The notes under the pieces are model-generated. The model was not told the origin of the DNA. It was given only the letters and a program-made list of their open reading frames with translations, and ran no database searches. Below, in pieces: positions 1 through 7,877 of a stretch of DNA of 46,373 nucleotides (its first letter is position 1; every line of letters starts with the position of its first letter). The stretch is from an uncultured Clostridia bacterium (GTDB lineage Bacteria; Bacillota; Clostridia; Christensenellales; Aristaeellaceae), in contig CAMHSI010000007.1 of the NCBI GenBank assembly GCA_946187775.1, positions 1-46,373 of the forward strand, read 5' to 3'. Position numbers and translations under genes: made by a program.

Positions 1-8
1 ACTTTGGA

Positions 9-44
9 GTCGTCCCTCCCCGCACGGGGAGGGTAGGTTGAAAT
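9..44 (+). CRISPR. Single type I-C-like CRISPR repeat at the window edge
   Basis: A 36-base unit starts with GTCG, contains a perfect 8-bp palindrome (CCCTCCCC, loop GCAC, GGGGAGGG) and ends in GGTTGAAAT. That layout matches type I-C repeats, which typically begin GTCG and end GGATTGAAAT/C. Bases 1-8 would be the end of a spacer. No second copy follows at repeat-plus-spacer distance, so in this orientation it would be the last, trailer-end repeat, and the TAGG in place of TGGA near its 3' end would fit decay of a terminal repeat. No cas gene lies in the window. Because only one copy is visible, an array is inferred rather than shown. Confidence 0.5.
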
Positions 45-201
45 CACAAGGCAGTAACGGGCCTGCCTGTGTTTCGTCAATAGGTTTTCCACAAAATCGG
101 AAAAACTTTTCCCTGCTTTCGGAGCGGGAATTCCGCTATTTCGGATCGTGGTATGGTCTAACACGGAAAGTGAAGTCGCGAAATGATGGACAGAGCATAT
201 C

Positions 202-1572
202 CTATTTTTGATAGAGATCTTCTCCGCTATAATAGCTATATCCATCTTCCTGCTTTTCAAATCCGTTTACGGCGATGAAACCCAGCCGGACAATATTCAG
301 GGATTCAATATCCCGGATCTGTTGAGCTTCCTTGTGGATTTCACTTGCGGACATAGGCTTTTTATAGTACTTCGCTTCATAGATCTGATACTGACGGCCG
401 AATTCCAGCGCAACATCGAATTCACCGTTCCGATGATGAACCGGATCGTCATAATAATATGTTCCGATGTTGGATATGCCGGGAAGCTGACCGGATTTTG
501 CCAGGCGGGAGAAAAAGCTTCGGCACAGCTCTTCAAAACGATGGGGGACGTATTCTGTCAGGAGGGTCGGGGCCACCTGCTGCTCAAAAAATGCTTTCGG
601 GCCAATCATCTGCAGCGCGCTTCTGCTGCGATAAATATACGTAAACCAGAAGCGGAGCAGATTGTCATTGATCTCATAGAATTTCTTTTTTGAATCATCC
701 GGCCTGTTGATCGGGAACAGCTGGCTGATCAGCTCCGCTGCCTGCAGGGATTTTAACTGCTTGGCCAGACTGCCGGTACTGTTTGCGTTCAGGGCCCGCT
801 CCAGTTCGGTGTATTTTTTCTTTCCGTTTCCCAGAACGGCCAGGATGCGTTCCGCGTTCACGGCATTTGTGTAATCTGTGAGCAGGATGTTTGATGCATA
901 GAGGGATACGGGGCTGCTTTCGTCCAGAACGGTGCGGATTATATTCTGTTCCAGGGATTCTTCTTCCCGCAGCTCCTGCAGGATAAACGGAGATCCGCCG
1001 AAAACGCTGTAGAAAGCGATCTTTTCATAGGGAGATTTGGACGGATAGAACAGTGAAGCATCCCTGTAATCCAGTTCCCGAAGATGGAGAATCAGCTGAA
1101 AGCGTCCGTAAAGGGCATTGCCTTTCTTCAGCAGGTCCTTCATGACACTGACCTGGGAACCGGAAAGAACCAGATGGATATTGCCAAGTTTCTGATCAAT
1201 CACAGTCTGGAAAACAGAATCCACGGCTTCCGCGTCAGAAAGGGAACTCAGATAGGGATATTCATCAATCACAACCACAAAGGATCGCGGCAGCGTATTG
1301 AGATAGGCAAATACGTCGCTGAAGCTTCGGAAGGAGGAAGAAAACGTCAGGATCTGCAGTTCATTCAGCACACGCGTGAATGCGTCAATGTTTTCCTGCA
1401 TTGTACCCTTGATGCATTCATAGTAAATAAAAGACTGATCCTGCCTGCCCAGGGCTTCTTTAATCAGACGGGTTTTCCCGACACGGCGTTTTCCGTAAAC
1501 GAGAGATGCCTGACCGCTTTTCTTCAGAGAATCGGACAGCTTTGACAGCTCTTCGGATCTGGCAATAAACAA
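202..1572 (-). CDS. AAA ATPase of the archaeal-ATPase/DUF234 type
   Basis: Predicted 456-residue cytoplasmic P-loop ATPase. It has a Walker A motif YGKRRVGKT near residues 26-34, a Walker B VVVIDEYPYL near 98-107, and a sensor-like LSGSQVSVM further on. A winged-helix-like middle follows. The C-terminal part contains GEFDVALEF and IYEAKYY, the D...ExK spacing of PD-(D/E)XK nuclease-like folds seen in DUF234 proteins. The start codon is TTG at 1572, supported by an AAAGGGGACG ribosome binding site just upstream and by the promoter at 1631-1659. The family's role is poorly known; members are often in accessory regions. It lies between the CRISPR-like repeat and a second ATPase of similar architecture. 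Function beyond ATPase is not claimed. Confidence 0.85.
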   Translation of the reverse strand: MFIARSEELSKLSDSLKKSGQASLVYGKRRVGKTRLIKEALGRQDQSFIYYECIKGTMQENIDAFTRVLNELQILTFSSSFRSFSDVFAYLNTLPRSFVVVIDEYPYLSSLSDAEAVDSVFQTVIDQKLGNIHLVLSGSQVSVMKDLLKKGNALYGRFQLILHLRELDYRDASLFYPSKSPYEKIAFYSVFGGSPFILQELREEESLEQNIIRTVLDESSPVSLYASNILLTDYTNAVNAERILAVLGNGKKKYTELERALNANSTGSLAKQLKSLQAAELISQLFPINRPDDSKKKFYEINDNLLRFWFTYIYRSRSALQMIGPKAFFEQQVAPTLLTEYVPHRFEELCRSFFSRLAKSGQLPGISNIGTYYYDDPVHHRNGEFDVALEFGRQYQIYEAKYYKKPMSASEIHKEAQQIRDIESLNIVRLGFIAVNGFEKQEDGYSYYSGEDLYQK

Positions 1573-1594
1573 CCCTGAAACGTCCCCTTTCTAT

Positions 1595-1627
1595 ACTGAA
1601 ATGAAATTCAGTGAAACTAAATTCAGT
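1595..1627 (-). promoter_or_regulatory. Operator-like repeats upstream of the DUF234-type ATPase
   Basis: ACTGAAATGAAATTCAGT (1595-1612) is an inverted repeat with ACTGAA/TTCAGT arms. AAATTCAGT occurs again at 1619-1627. The cluster sits just downstream of the predicted -10 box and before the ribosome binding site, where a repressor would block transcription. The binding protein is unknown; autoregulation is only a guess. Confidence 0.5.
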
Positions 1628-1630
1628 ATA

Positions 1631-1659
1631 ATAATAAACAACGAAGCTCTTTATGTCAA
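1631..1659 (-). promoter_or_regulatory. Sigma-A type promoter for the DUF234-type ATPase
   Basis: Reading the minus strand, TTGACA (1659-1654) is followed after 17 bases by TATTAT (1636-1631): a perfect -35 and a 5-of-6 -10 at ideal spacing, about 60 bases ahead of the TTG start. Confidence 0.75.
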
Positions 1660-1755
1660 GGCGCGGCTGACTGGGTTCAGTTTGGCCTGACGTCGATCAC
1701 GCAACGAAAAGCAGAACGCGGATCCGGCGGATCCCCATGGACAGCAGACATCTGA

Positions 1756-3540
1756 TCAAAGCGACCGCAGGTACTCCTCAACATTCACGTAATGGATTCC
1801 ATCGATATCCTTTGTCTCTCCGCGATAAATAACGTATCTCCCGGTGATTGTTCCGAATCGTGACGATGTTTCGGAGCATTTCTTCTCGTCCAGCAAATGG
1901 CGTGCCTGCCCGGGAGCTATCTCGCTGCTGTGCTTGATCTCATAGATTTCGCACGAGGCTGTCTGCGGATGGAACACTACCATATCAAATTCGCCCACGG
2001 CGAACTGAAGATGGAAGACCTGGGCGTCCCTGCAAGCTGTCTGTGTTTCCAGAAGCACAATATCTTCCATCATGCGCCCCCTGACCTCCGTGAGGATCCT
2101 CTCGGTAGCCCGGTTGCGTTCCTGCAGACCATAGGAGCGGAAGGAATCGTCCAGGATCAGTCGGCTGATCAGGGCTTCGGCCTGCGAATAACGCATGCCA
2201 GGCTGGGTGATGACGGTCCGACTGTCCCGTGTGTTGAAGTCTGTCATATGAACGATGGGAATATCAACCGTCAGGTCCAGAAGATCCAGATATTCTTTGA
2301 TCTCCTTCCGGTGTGCATCCGTGATGGCCACCGTCTGCTCGTCCTTGTTCCGGATCTCAAGCAGCTGCCGCAGCTGCTCCGTGATGGCTTCTGTATCCAC
2401 CTGGTCCAGGATGTCGCTGGGCGCGCTGCGATCGCGGCGAAGATTCGCGGCAGATACCCGCAGATCGTGGGAGCGGAAACGCCTTGTCAACACATCCAGG
2501 GTAAAGGCGTGGTTGAGATCCTCAATGATCCGGTTAATGACGCTGGTCAGCTCATCCTTTTCATACAGCTCATAAAGATTGCGGAAGTGACCGCCATGCT
2601 GGTAACATCGCAGGGAATGCTGGATGTTTCGGGCGATGGCGCTGTCCACGTACTCGTCGGTCGTTTTTTTAGAAGCAAAGGTTGGCGCATTGTATTGTGT
2701 TCCTCCGATGACCATCGTGCCGCCGTAGCGGATGTACTCGTCAATACCGCGGATGCCCAACACCCGGTCAAACTCCCGGTAAGGGATGAGGGTGGTATGC
2801 AGCAGAATGCAGCGGTCGTAGAGCTGCTGGTCTTCAGAGAACAAAAAGCCCAGGGAATCGGTGCCGGAGAGGACGATCTTCATACCGCTGGCCGCGAACA
2901 CGTCGGAAAAGAGCGCCGCGCCTTCAATGAAGTCCTCCATCAGCGTGACTTCATCGAGAAAGACATACCGGAAACCGCGCTTTTCCAGCTGGAGCAAATC
3001 ATGATTAAGCTGAGCGAGGCTGTTTGCGGCCGTAACCTGGATAAACGTTGTGCGGGAGAACATTTCATCATCCATCTCCGCGATGGCCTGCCGGATCATG
3101 GTGGTCTTTCCCGTTCGGCGAAGGCCGTAGAGGATAAAAACCTTGTCGGCACTCTGGCTATGCAGATAATCATGAAGACGGGCAAAGCATTCGCGCTTGC
3201 GGAAGGAAAGAACAGGACGAATGAAAGCCCGCAGATCTTCTCCAATCCGTGAGAAAGCGTTCAGGTGAAGCGGATCCGTTTCGGGATCAGATGCCGGAGA
3301 GGATTTCAGCATTGCCTGCAACCGCTTGCGCTCGTCAATGCCGGCTTGCAGGGATTCCAGCTCGTCCGCCTTGACGCGGCGTCCCCGCTGCCTGCCATCC
3401 TCCTGCCATTGCAGGTATGGGTATTTCTTTCCGTTGATGGTTTTGCAGGTGATATTGCCCACCGGCAAGGCAGCGATTCTTGCCTGAAGTTCAGCACGTT
3501 CTTCCTGGGTCACAGCTGCCACCTCCTGTCTGTATTCCAT
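1756..3540 (-). CDS. AAA_14/DUF4143-like ATPase with C-terminal nuclease-like domain
   Basis: Predicted 594-residue ATPase. The first ~75 residues hold a short beta-hairpin-like domain (ITCKTINGKKYPYLQW) of a kind also found in small clostridial proteins. The P-loop is LYGLRRTGKTTM (about residues 136-147), Walker B is YVFLDEVTLM and a sensor-like VLSGTDSLGF follows. The C-terminus has EFDMVVF and EIYEIKH, the D...ExK pattern of PD-(D/E)XK folds, as in DUF4143-type ATPases. The frame stays open upstream to 3996, but that part overlaps the neighbouring membrane-protein gene and looks non-coding. The ATG at 3540 gives a sensible N-terminus, although its ribosome binding site is weak (AAAGATAAAAG). 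Cellular role unknown. Confidence 0.8.
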   Translation of the reverse strand: MEYRQEVAAVTQEERAELQARIAALPVGNITCKTINGKKYPYLQWQEDGRQRGRRVKADELESLQAGIDERKRLQAMLKSSPASDPETDPLHLNAFSRIGEDLRAFIRPVLSFRKRECFARLHDYLHSQSADKVFILYGLRRTGKTTMIRQAIAEMDDEMFSRTTFIQVTAANSLAQLNHDLLQLEKRGFRYVFLDEVTLMEDFIEGAALFSDVFAASGMKIVLSGTDSLGFLFSEDQQLYDRCILLHTTLIPYREFDRVLGIRGIDEYIRYGGTMVIGGTQYNAPTFASKKTTDEYVDSAIARNIQHSLRCYQHGGHFRNLYELYEKDELTSVINRIIEDLNHAFTLDVLTRRFRSHDLRVSAANLRRDRSAPSDILDQVDTEAITEQLRQLLEIRNKDEQTVAITDAHRKEIKEYLDLLDLTVDIPIVHMTDFNTRDSRTVITQPGMRYSQAEALISRLILDDSFRSYGLQERNRATERILTEVRGRMMEDIVLLETQTACRDAQVFHLQFAVGEFDMVVFHPQTASCEIYEIKHSSEIAPGQARHLLDEKKCSETSSRFGTITGRYVIYRGETKDIDGIHYVNVEEYLRSL

Positions 3541-3547
3541 TTTAACT

Positions 3548-3588
3548 TTTATCTTTAACTTGTCAAGATAAACAAGATAAAGATAAAC
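3548..3588 (-). promoter_or_regulatory. AAGATAA repeats upstream of the AAA_14-like ATPase
   Basis: The AT-rich stretch just upstream of the ATG holds AAGATAAAC (3565-3573) and AAGATAAAG (3574-3582), plus an inverted TTTATCTTT (3548-3556) that pairs with the first. This looks like a repressor-binding region. It parallels, with an unrelated sequence, the repeat cluster upstream of the other ATPase. I could not assign a convincing -10/-35 pair. Confidence 0.4.
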
Positions 3589-3625
3589 ATTTCCAGGAAC
3601 GCGCATGGTTGGGATGCATGGCGGG

Positions 3626-3655
3626 TGAGTCAATGAGAACCGTCCCCGTGACTCA
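3626..3655. repeat. REP-like palindromic element with GAACCGTCCCC core
   Basis: Arms TGAGTCA (3626-3632) and TGACTCA (3649-3655) flank a core that includes GAACCGTCCCCG. The core resembles the GACCGTCCCTC core of the tandem elements at 31881-31943, while the arm sequences differ. Read on the minus strand it supplies the final codons (MSHGDGSH) and the stop of the O-antigen-ligase-like gene. Similar GGGACGGTTCT palindromes accompany RAYT (REP-associated tyrosine) transposases in other bacteria; that link is recalled, not tested here. Confidence 0.55.
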
Positions 3656-4916
3656 TTCCGAGAAGGACCCAGAAGAGGGGGGCGACGAGGCAGACGGAGA
3701 AGGAGAAGGCTGCCTGGAGGGCATAGGCCAGGACGCCGCCGCGCCAGGGGGAGTCGGAGGACAGGGCGCGGAAGAGCAGGAGGAGGAAGAAGAGCAGGCC
3801 GGGGATGCCGAAATGGATCACCAGGGCCAGGTATTCGCAGTGGGGGGAATCGAAATACTCGGAAATCCGCCAGGCGTCCGGATGGGCTTCGAACCAGGAG
3901 GAAAGGAAGCTGCGGAACCGGAGAGCGAAGGTATCCGCGCCGGTGCCGAAGAGCAGGCGGCCCTCCTGCCGGAGCATTTTCAGGCAGTAGTCCCACAGGC
4001 CCAGCCGTTGGCTGCCGAAGGTCGGGTCCGGGCGGCCCCGGAGGATCTCATGCAGCTCCTGCAGGGAGGAGGACCGGCAGGGGAGCAGCCAGACAAGGAA
4101 CAGCACCGCCGCAGCCAGGACCAGCAGCACCGGAAGCCGGGTCTTCTTCGGCAGGAAGGAGACCAGGAACAGGACCAGGAGGGCGGAGAAAACCAGCAGG
4201 CCGAAGCGGGCGTTGAAGGTGGACATGAGGAAGACGCAGGCCGAGAGCAGCAGGAGCAGCGGCAGGGCCCGGAGCAGCAGGCGGCAGGCGCTGCGGCGGC
4301 CCTCCCGGAGGGCGCCGGGGAGCTGCCGGAGGATCTTCTGCAGGGGAGCAAGGAACAGGCCGGAGAGGACCAGGAGATACCCGGTATCCATATCCACGTT
4401 GCCGATGGTTCCCTGGAAATCCGGGACGATGCGCAGGGAATACTCCCCGGGATACAGGCCGAAGGGGTTGAAGCCGGCGCGCTGCAGGAGGATCACCGCC
4501 AGGAAGGCGAGGAGGCCGGATCCGGCGGAAAAAAGCACCGGCAGGCGCCGGACCCGGGAGCAGGCGAAAAGGAAGAAAAGCAGCAGGTAGCACAGCTGGG
4601 TGGAAAGCCCTTCCATCCGGCCGGCGCCCCTCCACCAGGCCTCCGGCCCATAAGGCCCCAGGAGGCAGGAAAGCACCATCCAAAGAAGCAGGAGGAAGCC
4701 CGCCGCCAGGGAAAGGGGCCGGGGACGGGAGAGGGCGCCCCGGAAGGCATCGAAAAGGAAGCACAGCAGGGTGACCCCGGTGAGGATTACCATGCACAGC
4801 CATTTATCCTGGGTGATGGTGGAATAGGAGCCGAAATTCAGGAGGGGGAAAAGCCCCAACCACAGGCAGGCGGCGGCAGTCATGCCGGCGCCGTATTTTG
4901 TTTGTCCTGTTTGCAT
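3630..4916 (-). CDS. O-antigen ligase/polymerase-like membrane protein
   Basis: Predicted 428-residue integral membrane protein with about ten to eleven hydrophobic segments. The longest soluble loop sits before the last segments. Its FGSQRLGLWDYCLKML and FGTGADTF, followed by SPHCEYLALVIHFGIPGLL, match the loop and the H...G region of the Wzy/WaaL O-antigen ligase family. Members join or polymerise glycans on lipid carriers at the outer face of the membrane; in a Gram-positive the substrate could be a capsule or wall polysaccharide, or a glycoprotein. No glycosyltransferase genes are nearby. The last eight codons lie inside a REP-like palindrome, so the original C-terminus may have been altered. 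It is divergent from the ABC operon. Confidence 0.7.
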   Translation of the reverse strand: MQTGQTKYGAGMTAAACLWLGLFPLLNFGSYSTITQDKWLCMVILTGVTLLCFLFDAFRGALSRPRPLSLAAGFLLLLWMVLSCLLGPYGPEAWWRGAGRMEGLSTQLCYLLLFFLFACSRVRRLPVLFSAGSGLLAFLAVILLQRAGFNPFGLYPGEYSLRIVPDFQGTIGNVDMDTGYLLVLSGLFLAPLQKILRQLPGALREGRRSACRLLLRALPLLLLLSACVFLMSTFNARFGLLVFSALLVLFLVSFLPKKTRLPVLLVLAAAVLFLVWLLPCRSSSLQELHEILRGRPDPTFGSQRLGLWDYCLKMLRQEGRLLFGTGADTFALRFRSFLSSWFEAHPDAWRISEYFDSPHCEYLALVIHFGIPGLLFFLLLLFRALSSDSPWRGGVLAYALQAAFSFSVCLVAPLFWVLLGMSHGDGSH

Positions 4917-4933
4917 GGGCGGGCCTCCTTCCG

Positions 4934-4962
4934 TTGTGTTTCAAGGGGTAATGTGGTAAGAT
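4934..4962 (+). promoter_or_regulatory. Possible promoter of the sugar ABC operon
   Basis: TTGTGT (4934-4939), 17 bases, then TAAGAT (4957-4962) preceded by TGG, which would act as an extended -10. The -35 is weak. A small GCCGCC/GGCGGC hairpin lies at 5004-5020 in the leader. No operator was recognised. Confidence 0.35.
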
Positions 4963-5040
4963 TTCCCTGCAAGAGGTCCACTCAGTATACATCAGGCGCG
5001 GAAGCCGCCGCAAGGGCGGCCGGGAAAGGAAGAGGATGCC

Positions 5041-6126
5041 ATGAAGGTGGTTCTGGAGAATCTGACCAAGCGTTTTCCGTCCAGGAGCAAAAAAGGTCCG
5101 GACGTTACGGCTGTCGATCATTTCAATTTTGAGATTCCCGACGGGCAGCTGATCGGCCTGCTGGGCCCCAGCGGCTGCGGCAAGAGCACGACGCTGAACC
5201 TGATCAGCGGACTGGAGACCCCCACGGAGGGCCGGATCCTGTTTGGCGAGGAGGACGTGACGAACCTTCCGCCGGAGGAGCGGGGAGTGGGCCTGGTGTT
5301 CCAGAACTACGCCCTGTATCCGCACCTGACGGTGGAGGAGAACATCATCTTCCCGCTGCAGAACCTGAAGGGCGACAAAAAGATGACCAAGGAAGCCATG
5401 CACCAAAAGGCCGTGGAGACGGCGAAGCTGGTGCAGATTGACCAGCTCATGGAGCGCAAGCCCAAGGAGCTTTCCGGCGGACAGCAGCAGCGGGTGGCCA
5501 TTGCCCGGGCGCTGGTGAAGATTCCCCGGGTGCTGCTGCTGGACGAACCCCTGAGCAACCTGGACGCGCGGCTGCGGCTGCAGACCCGGGAGGAGCTGCG
5601 GCGGATCCAGCGGGAAACCGGCGTGACCACCATCTTCGTGACCCACGACCAGGAAGAGGCCATGAGCATCAGCGACCTGATCATCGTCATGAAGGACGGA
5701 CTGGTGCACCAGATCGGCAAGCCCCAGGACGTATATGACGAGCCGGTGAACCTCTTTGTGGCCCAGTTCCTGGGAACGCCCCAGATCAACGTCTTCGGGG
5801 GCGAAATCCGGGGCGGAAAGGTATATATCGGAAATGAAGCGGTGATGGACGCGGAAGGAAAGACGGACCGGAAGGTGTGGGTCGGCATCCGGCCGGAGGG
5901 ATTCATTCCGGATCCGGAAGGCCCCTTCACCTGCGACATGGACCGGGTGGAGGTGATGGGACGGGACGTGAGCGTCGTTTCCACCCATCCGGAGATGACC
6001 GGCCGGTGCGTCCGGTCCATCGTCAGCTCCGAAAACCGGTTTGAGCCGGGGCAGGAGACCGTGAAATTCAGGCTGAAGCCCAACAAGGTATTCCTGTTTG
6101 ACCGGGAGAGCGAGGAACGGGTATGA
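5041..6126 (+). CDS. Carbohydrate ABC transporter ATPase, MsmX/UgpC-like
   Basis: Predicted 361-residue ATPase that powers sugar or polyol import from the cytoplasmic face. It has Walker A GPSGCGKST (about residues 42-50), a Q-loop VFQNYALYPHLTVEEN, the signature LSGGQQQRVAIARAL, Walker B VLLLDEPLSNLDARLR and the switch histidine in VTHDQEEAM. The last ~120 residues form the OB-type regulatory domain usual in MalK/UgpC/MsmX proteins. Start ATG follows AAAGGAAGAGG. It is the first gene of a four-gene operon and its stop overlaps the next start (ATGA). Having a dedicated ATPase in the operon suggests self-sufficient transport rather than a shared MsmX. The substrate cannot be read from sequence. 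Confidence 0.9.
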   Translation: MKVVLENLTKRFPSRSKKGPDVTAVDHFNFEIPDGQLIGLLGPSGCGKSTTLNLISGLETPTEGRILFGEEDVTNLPPEERGVGLVFQNYALYPHLTVEENIIFPLQNLKGDKKMTKEAMHQKAVETAKLVQIDQLMERKPKELSGGQQQRVAIARALVKIPRVLLLDEPLSNLDARLRLQTREELRRIQRETGVTTIFVTHDQEEAMSISDLIIVMKDGLVHQIGKPQDVYDEPVNLFVAQFLGTPQINVFGGEIRGGKVYIGNEAVMDAEGKTDRKVWVGIRPEGFIPDPEGPFTCDMDRVEVMGRDVSVVSTHPEMTGRCVRSIVSSENRFEPGQETVKFRLKPNKVFLFDRESEERV

Positions 6127-7019
6127 AGAAGAAAAACAACCTGAAGGCCTGGCTGTACCTGCTGCCGGCGATCCTGTTCCTGGGGGTGTTCATGCTCTAC
6201 CCGCTGGTGGACGTATGCATCTACTCCCTGGAGGAGAATTTCCACTTCGTGAGCCAGAAATACAGCGGCGTGGGCCTGGAGAACTTCCGCCATGTGCTGA
6301 CGGATCCCTATTTCGCCGCCGCCCTGCGGAACACGCTGGTGCTGGTGGTGATTACGGTGCCGGTGAGCACGGGGCTGTCCCTGCTGATCGCCCTGGGACT
6401 GAGCAGCCTGCAGAAGGTGAAGAAGCTGTTCCAGACGATTTACTTCCTGCCCTATGTGACCAATACCCTGGCGGTGGGCCTGGTGTTCTGGCTGCTGTTC
6501 CGGAACACGGAATACACCGACGGCCTGATCAGCTCCCTGATCACCATGCTGGGCGGGGAGCCCATCAACTTCATTGAGGGCACCTACTGGCAGAAAATGC
6601 TGGTGACCTGCCTGTACACCATCTGGATCGTGATGCCCTTCAAGATCCTGATCCTGACCAGCGCCCTGGCCAGCGTGAACCAGGACTACTACAAGGCGGC
6701 CCGGGTGGACGGCGCCTCCAGCGCCCGGATTTTCCGGAAGATCACCCTGCCCATGATCAGCCCGACGGTATTCTACCTGATCATCACGGGCTTTATCGGG
6801 GCCTTCAAGGCCTACAGCGACGAGGTGGCCCTCTTTGGCACGAACCTGAACGTGGCGGGGATGAACACCATTGTGGGCTATGTATACGACATGCTCTACA
6901 GCGACAGCGGCGGATACCCGGGATACGCCGCGGCCGCGGCGCTGCTGCTGTTCGGCATCGTATTCACGATTACGTACGTGAACCTTCGTTTCAGCCGGAA
7001 CAAGGTTCAGTACATGTGA
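6123..7019 (+). CDS. Sugar ABC transporter permease, UgpA/MalF type
   Basis: Predicted 298-residue permease with six transmembrane segments. The EAA loop that contacts the ATPase reads YYKAARVDGASSARIF, followed by ITLPMISPTVFYL, typical of binding-protein-dependent sugar importers. The start overlaps the ATPase stop by four bases, so translation is probably coupled. It pairs with the next gene to form the membrane channel. Confidence 0.9.
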   Translation: MKKKNNLKAWLYLLPAILFLGVFMLYPLVDVCIYSLEENFHFVSQKYSGVGLENFRHVLTDPYFAAALRNTLVLVVITVPVSTGLSLLIALGLSSLQKVKKLFQTIYFLPYVTNTLAVGLVFWLLFRNTEYTDGLISSLITMLGGEPINFIEGTYWQKMLVTCLYTIWIVMPFKILILTSALASVNQDYYKAARVDGASSARIFRKITLPMISPTVFYLIITGFIGAFKAYSDEVALFGTNLNVAGMNTIVGYVYDMLYSDSGGYPGYAAAAALLLFGIVFTITYVNLRFSRNKVQYM

Positions 7020-7034
7020 CGGGAGGCGGGCCGG

Positions 7035-7877
7035 ATGAATGAGAGAAAAGGCAGCGCCCTGTCGCGGACGATGATCCTTGTATTCCTGGTGGTCTGGGCG
7101 CTGATCGTGCTGTTTCCCTTCTACTGGATGGTGCTGACCAGCTTCAAGGACACCGTGCGGTACATGGACGAGCGGGTTCCCGTGTTCTTCACCACGCAGC
7201 CGACGCTGGCCAACTACGGAAAGGCCTTCACGGAGGTACCCCTGGGCCGGTTCCTGCTGAACACGCTGATCTTCACCGTGGCCACCACGGCGCTGATGAT
7301 GGTTGTGATCGTGCCGGCGGCCTTCGCCTTCGCGCGGCTGGAGTTCAAGGGAAAAAACCTGCTGTTCGCCCTGTTCCTGAGCCTGATGATGATTCCCACG
7401 GAGCTGGTGATCATCACCAACTACGCCACCATTGTCCACTGGAACATGCGGAACACCTTCCTGGGGCTGATCCTGCCCTCGGTGACCAGCGTGTTCTATA
7501 TCTACCTGCTGAAGGAAAACTTTGAGGCCATTCCGGATGAGCTGTACAACGCGGCCCGGGTGGACGGGACCAGCGACCTGAAATACATGATGAAGGTGAT
7601 GGTGCCCATCAGCCAGCCCACCATCGTGACGATCATCATCCTGAAGGTGATCGAATGCTGGAACAGCTACATCTGGCCGCGGCAGATCACGGACAAGCAG
7701 AGCTTTTTCCTGGTTTCCCAGGGAATCCAGACCATCCGGGAAAGCGGCTACGGCCGGGAGGACATTCCGGCCATGATGGCGGCGGTGGTGGTGGTCAGCG
7801 TGCCGCTGATCGTGCTGTTCCTGGTTTTCCGGGACAAGATCATGGCCGGTGTCTCGAGAGGAGGCACCAAGGGATGA
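7035..7877 (+). CDS. Sugar ABC transporter permease, UgpE/MalG type
   Basis: Predicted 280-residue permease with six membrane segments. The EAA motif is ELYNAARVDGTSDLKYMM, followed by VMVPISQPTIVTI. It begins 15 bases after the first permease behind a GGGAGGCGGG site and overlaps the start of the binding-protein gene by four bases (ATGA). It is the partner half of the channel with the 6123-7019 product. Confidence 0.9.
   Translation: MNERKGSALSRTMILVFLVVWALIVLFPFYWMVLTSFKDTVRYMDERVPVFFTTQPTLANYGKAFTEVPLGRFLLNTLIFTVATTALMMVVIVPAAFAFARLEFKGKNLLFALFLSLMMIPTELVIITNYATIVHWNMRNTFLGLILPSVTSVFYIYLLKENFEAIPDELYNAARVDGTSDLKYMMKVMVPISQPTIVTIIILKVIECWNSYIWPRQITDKQSFFLVSQGIQTIRESGYGREDIPAMMAAVVVVSVPLIVLFLVFRDKIMAGVSRGGTKG

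Noticed and set aside
3541-3996. N-terminal extension of the AAA_14-like ATPase
   Set aside because: The extra residues are Pro/Arg/Leu-rich, overlap the O-antigen-ligase-like gene on the same strand and cross the AT-rich control region. The ATG at 3540 gives a normal start.
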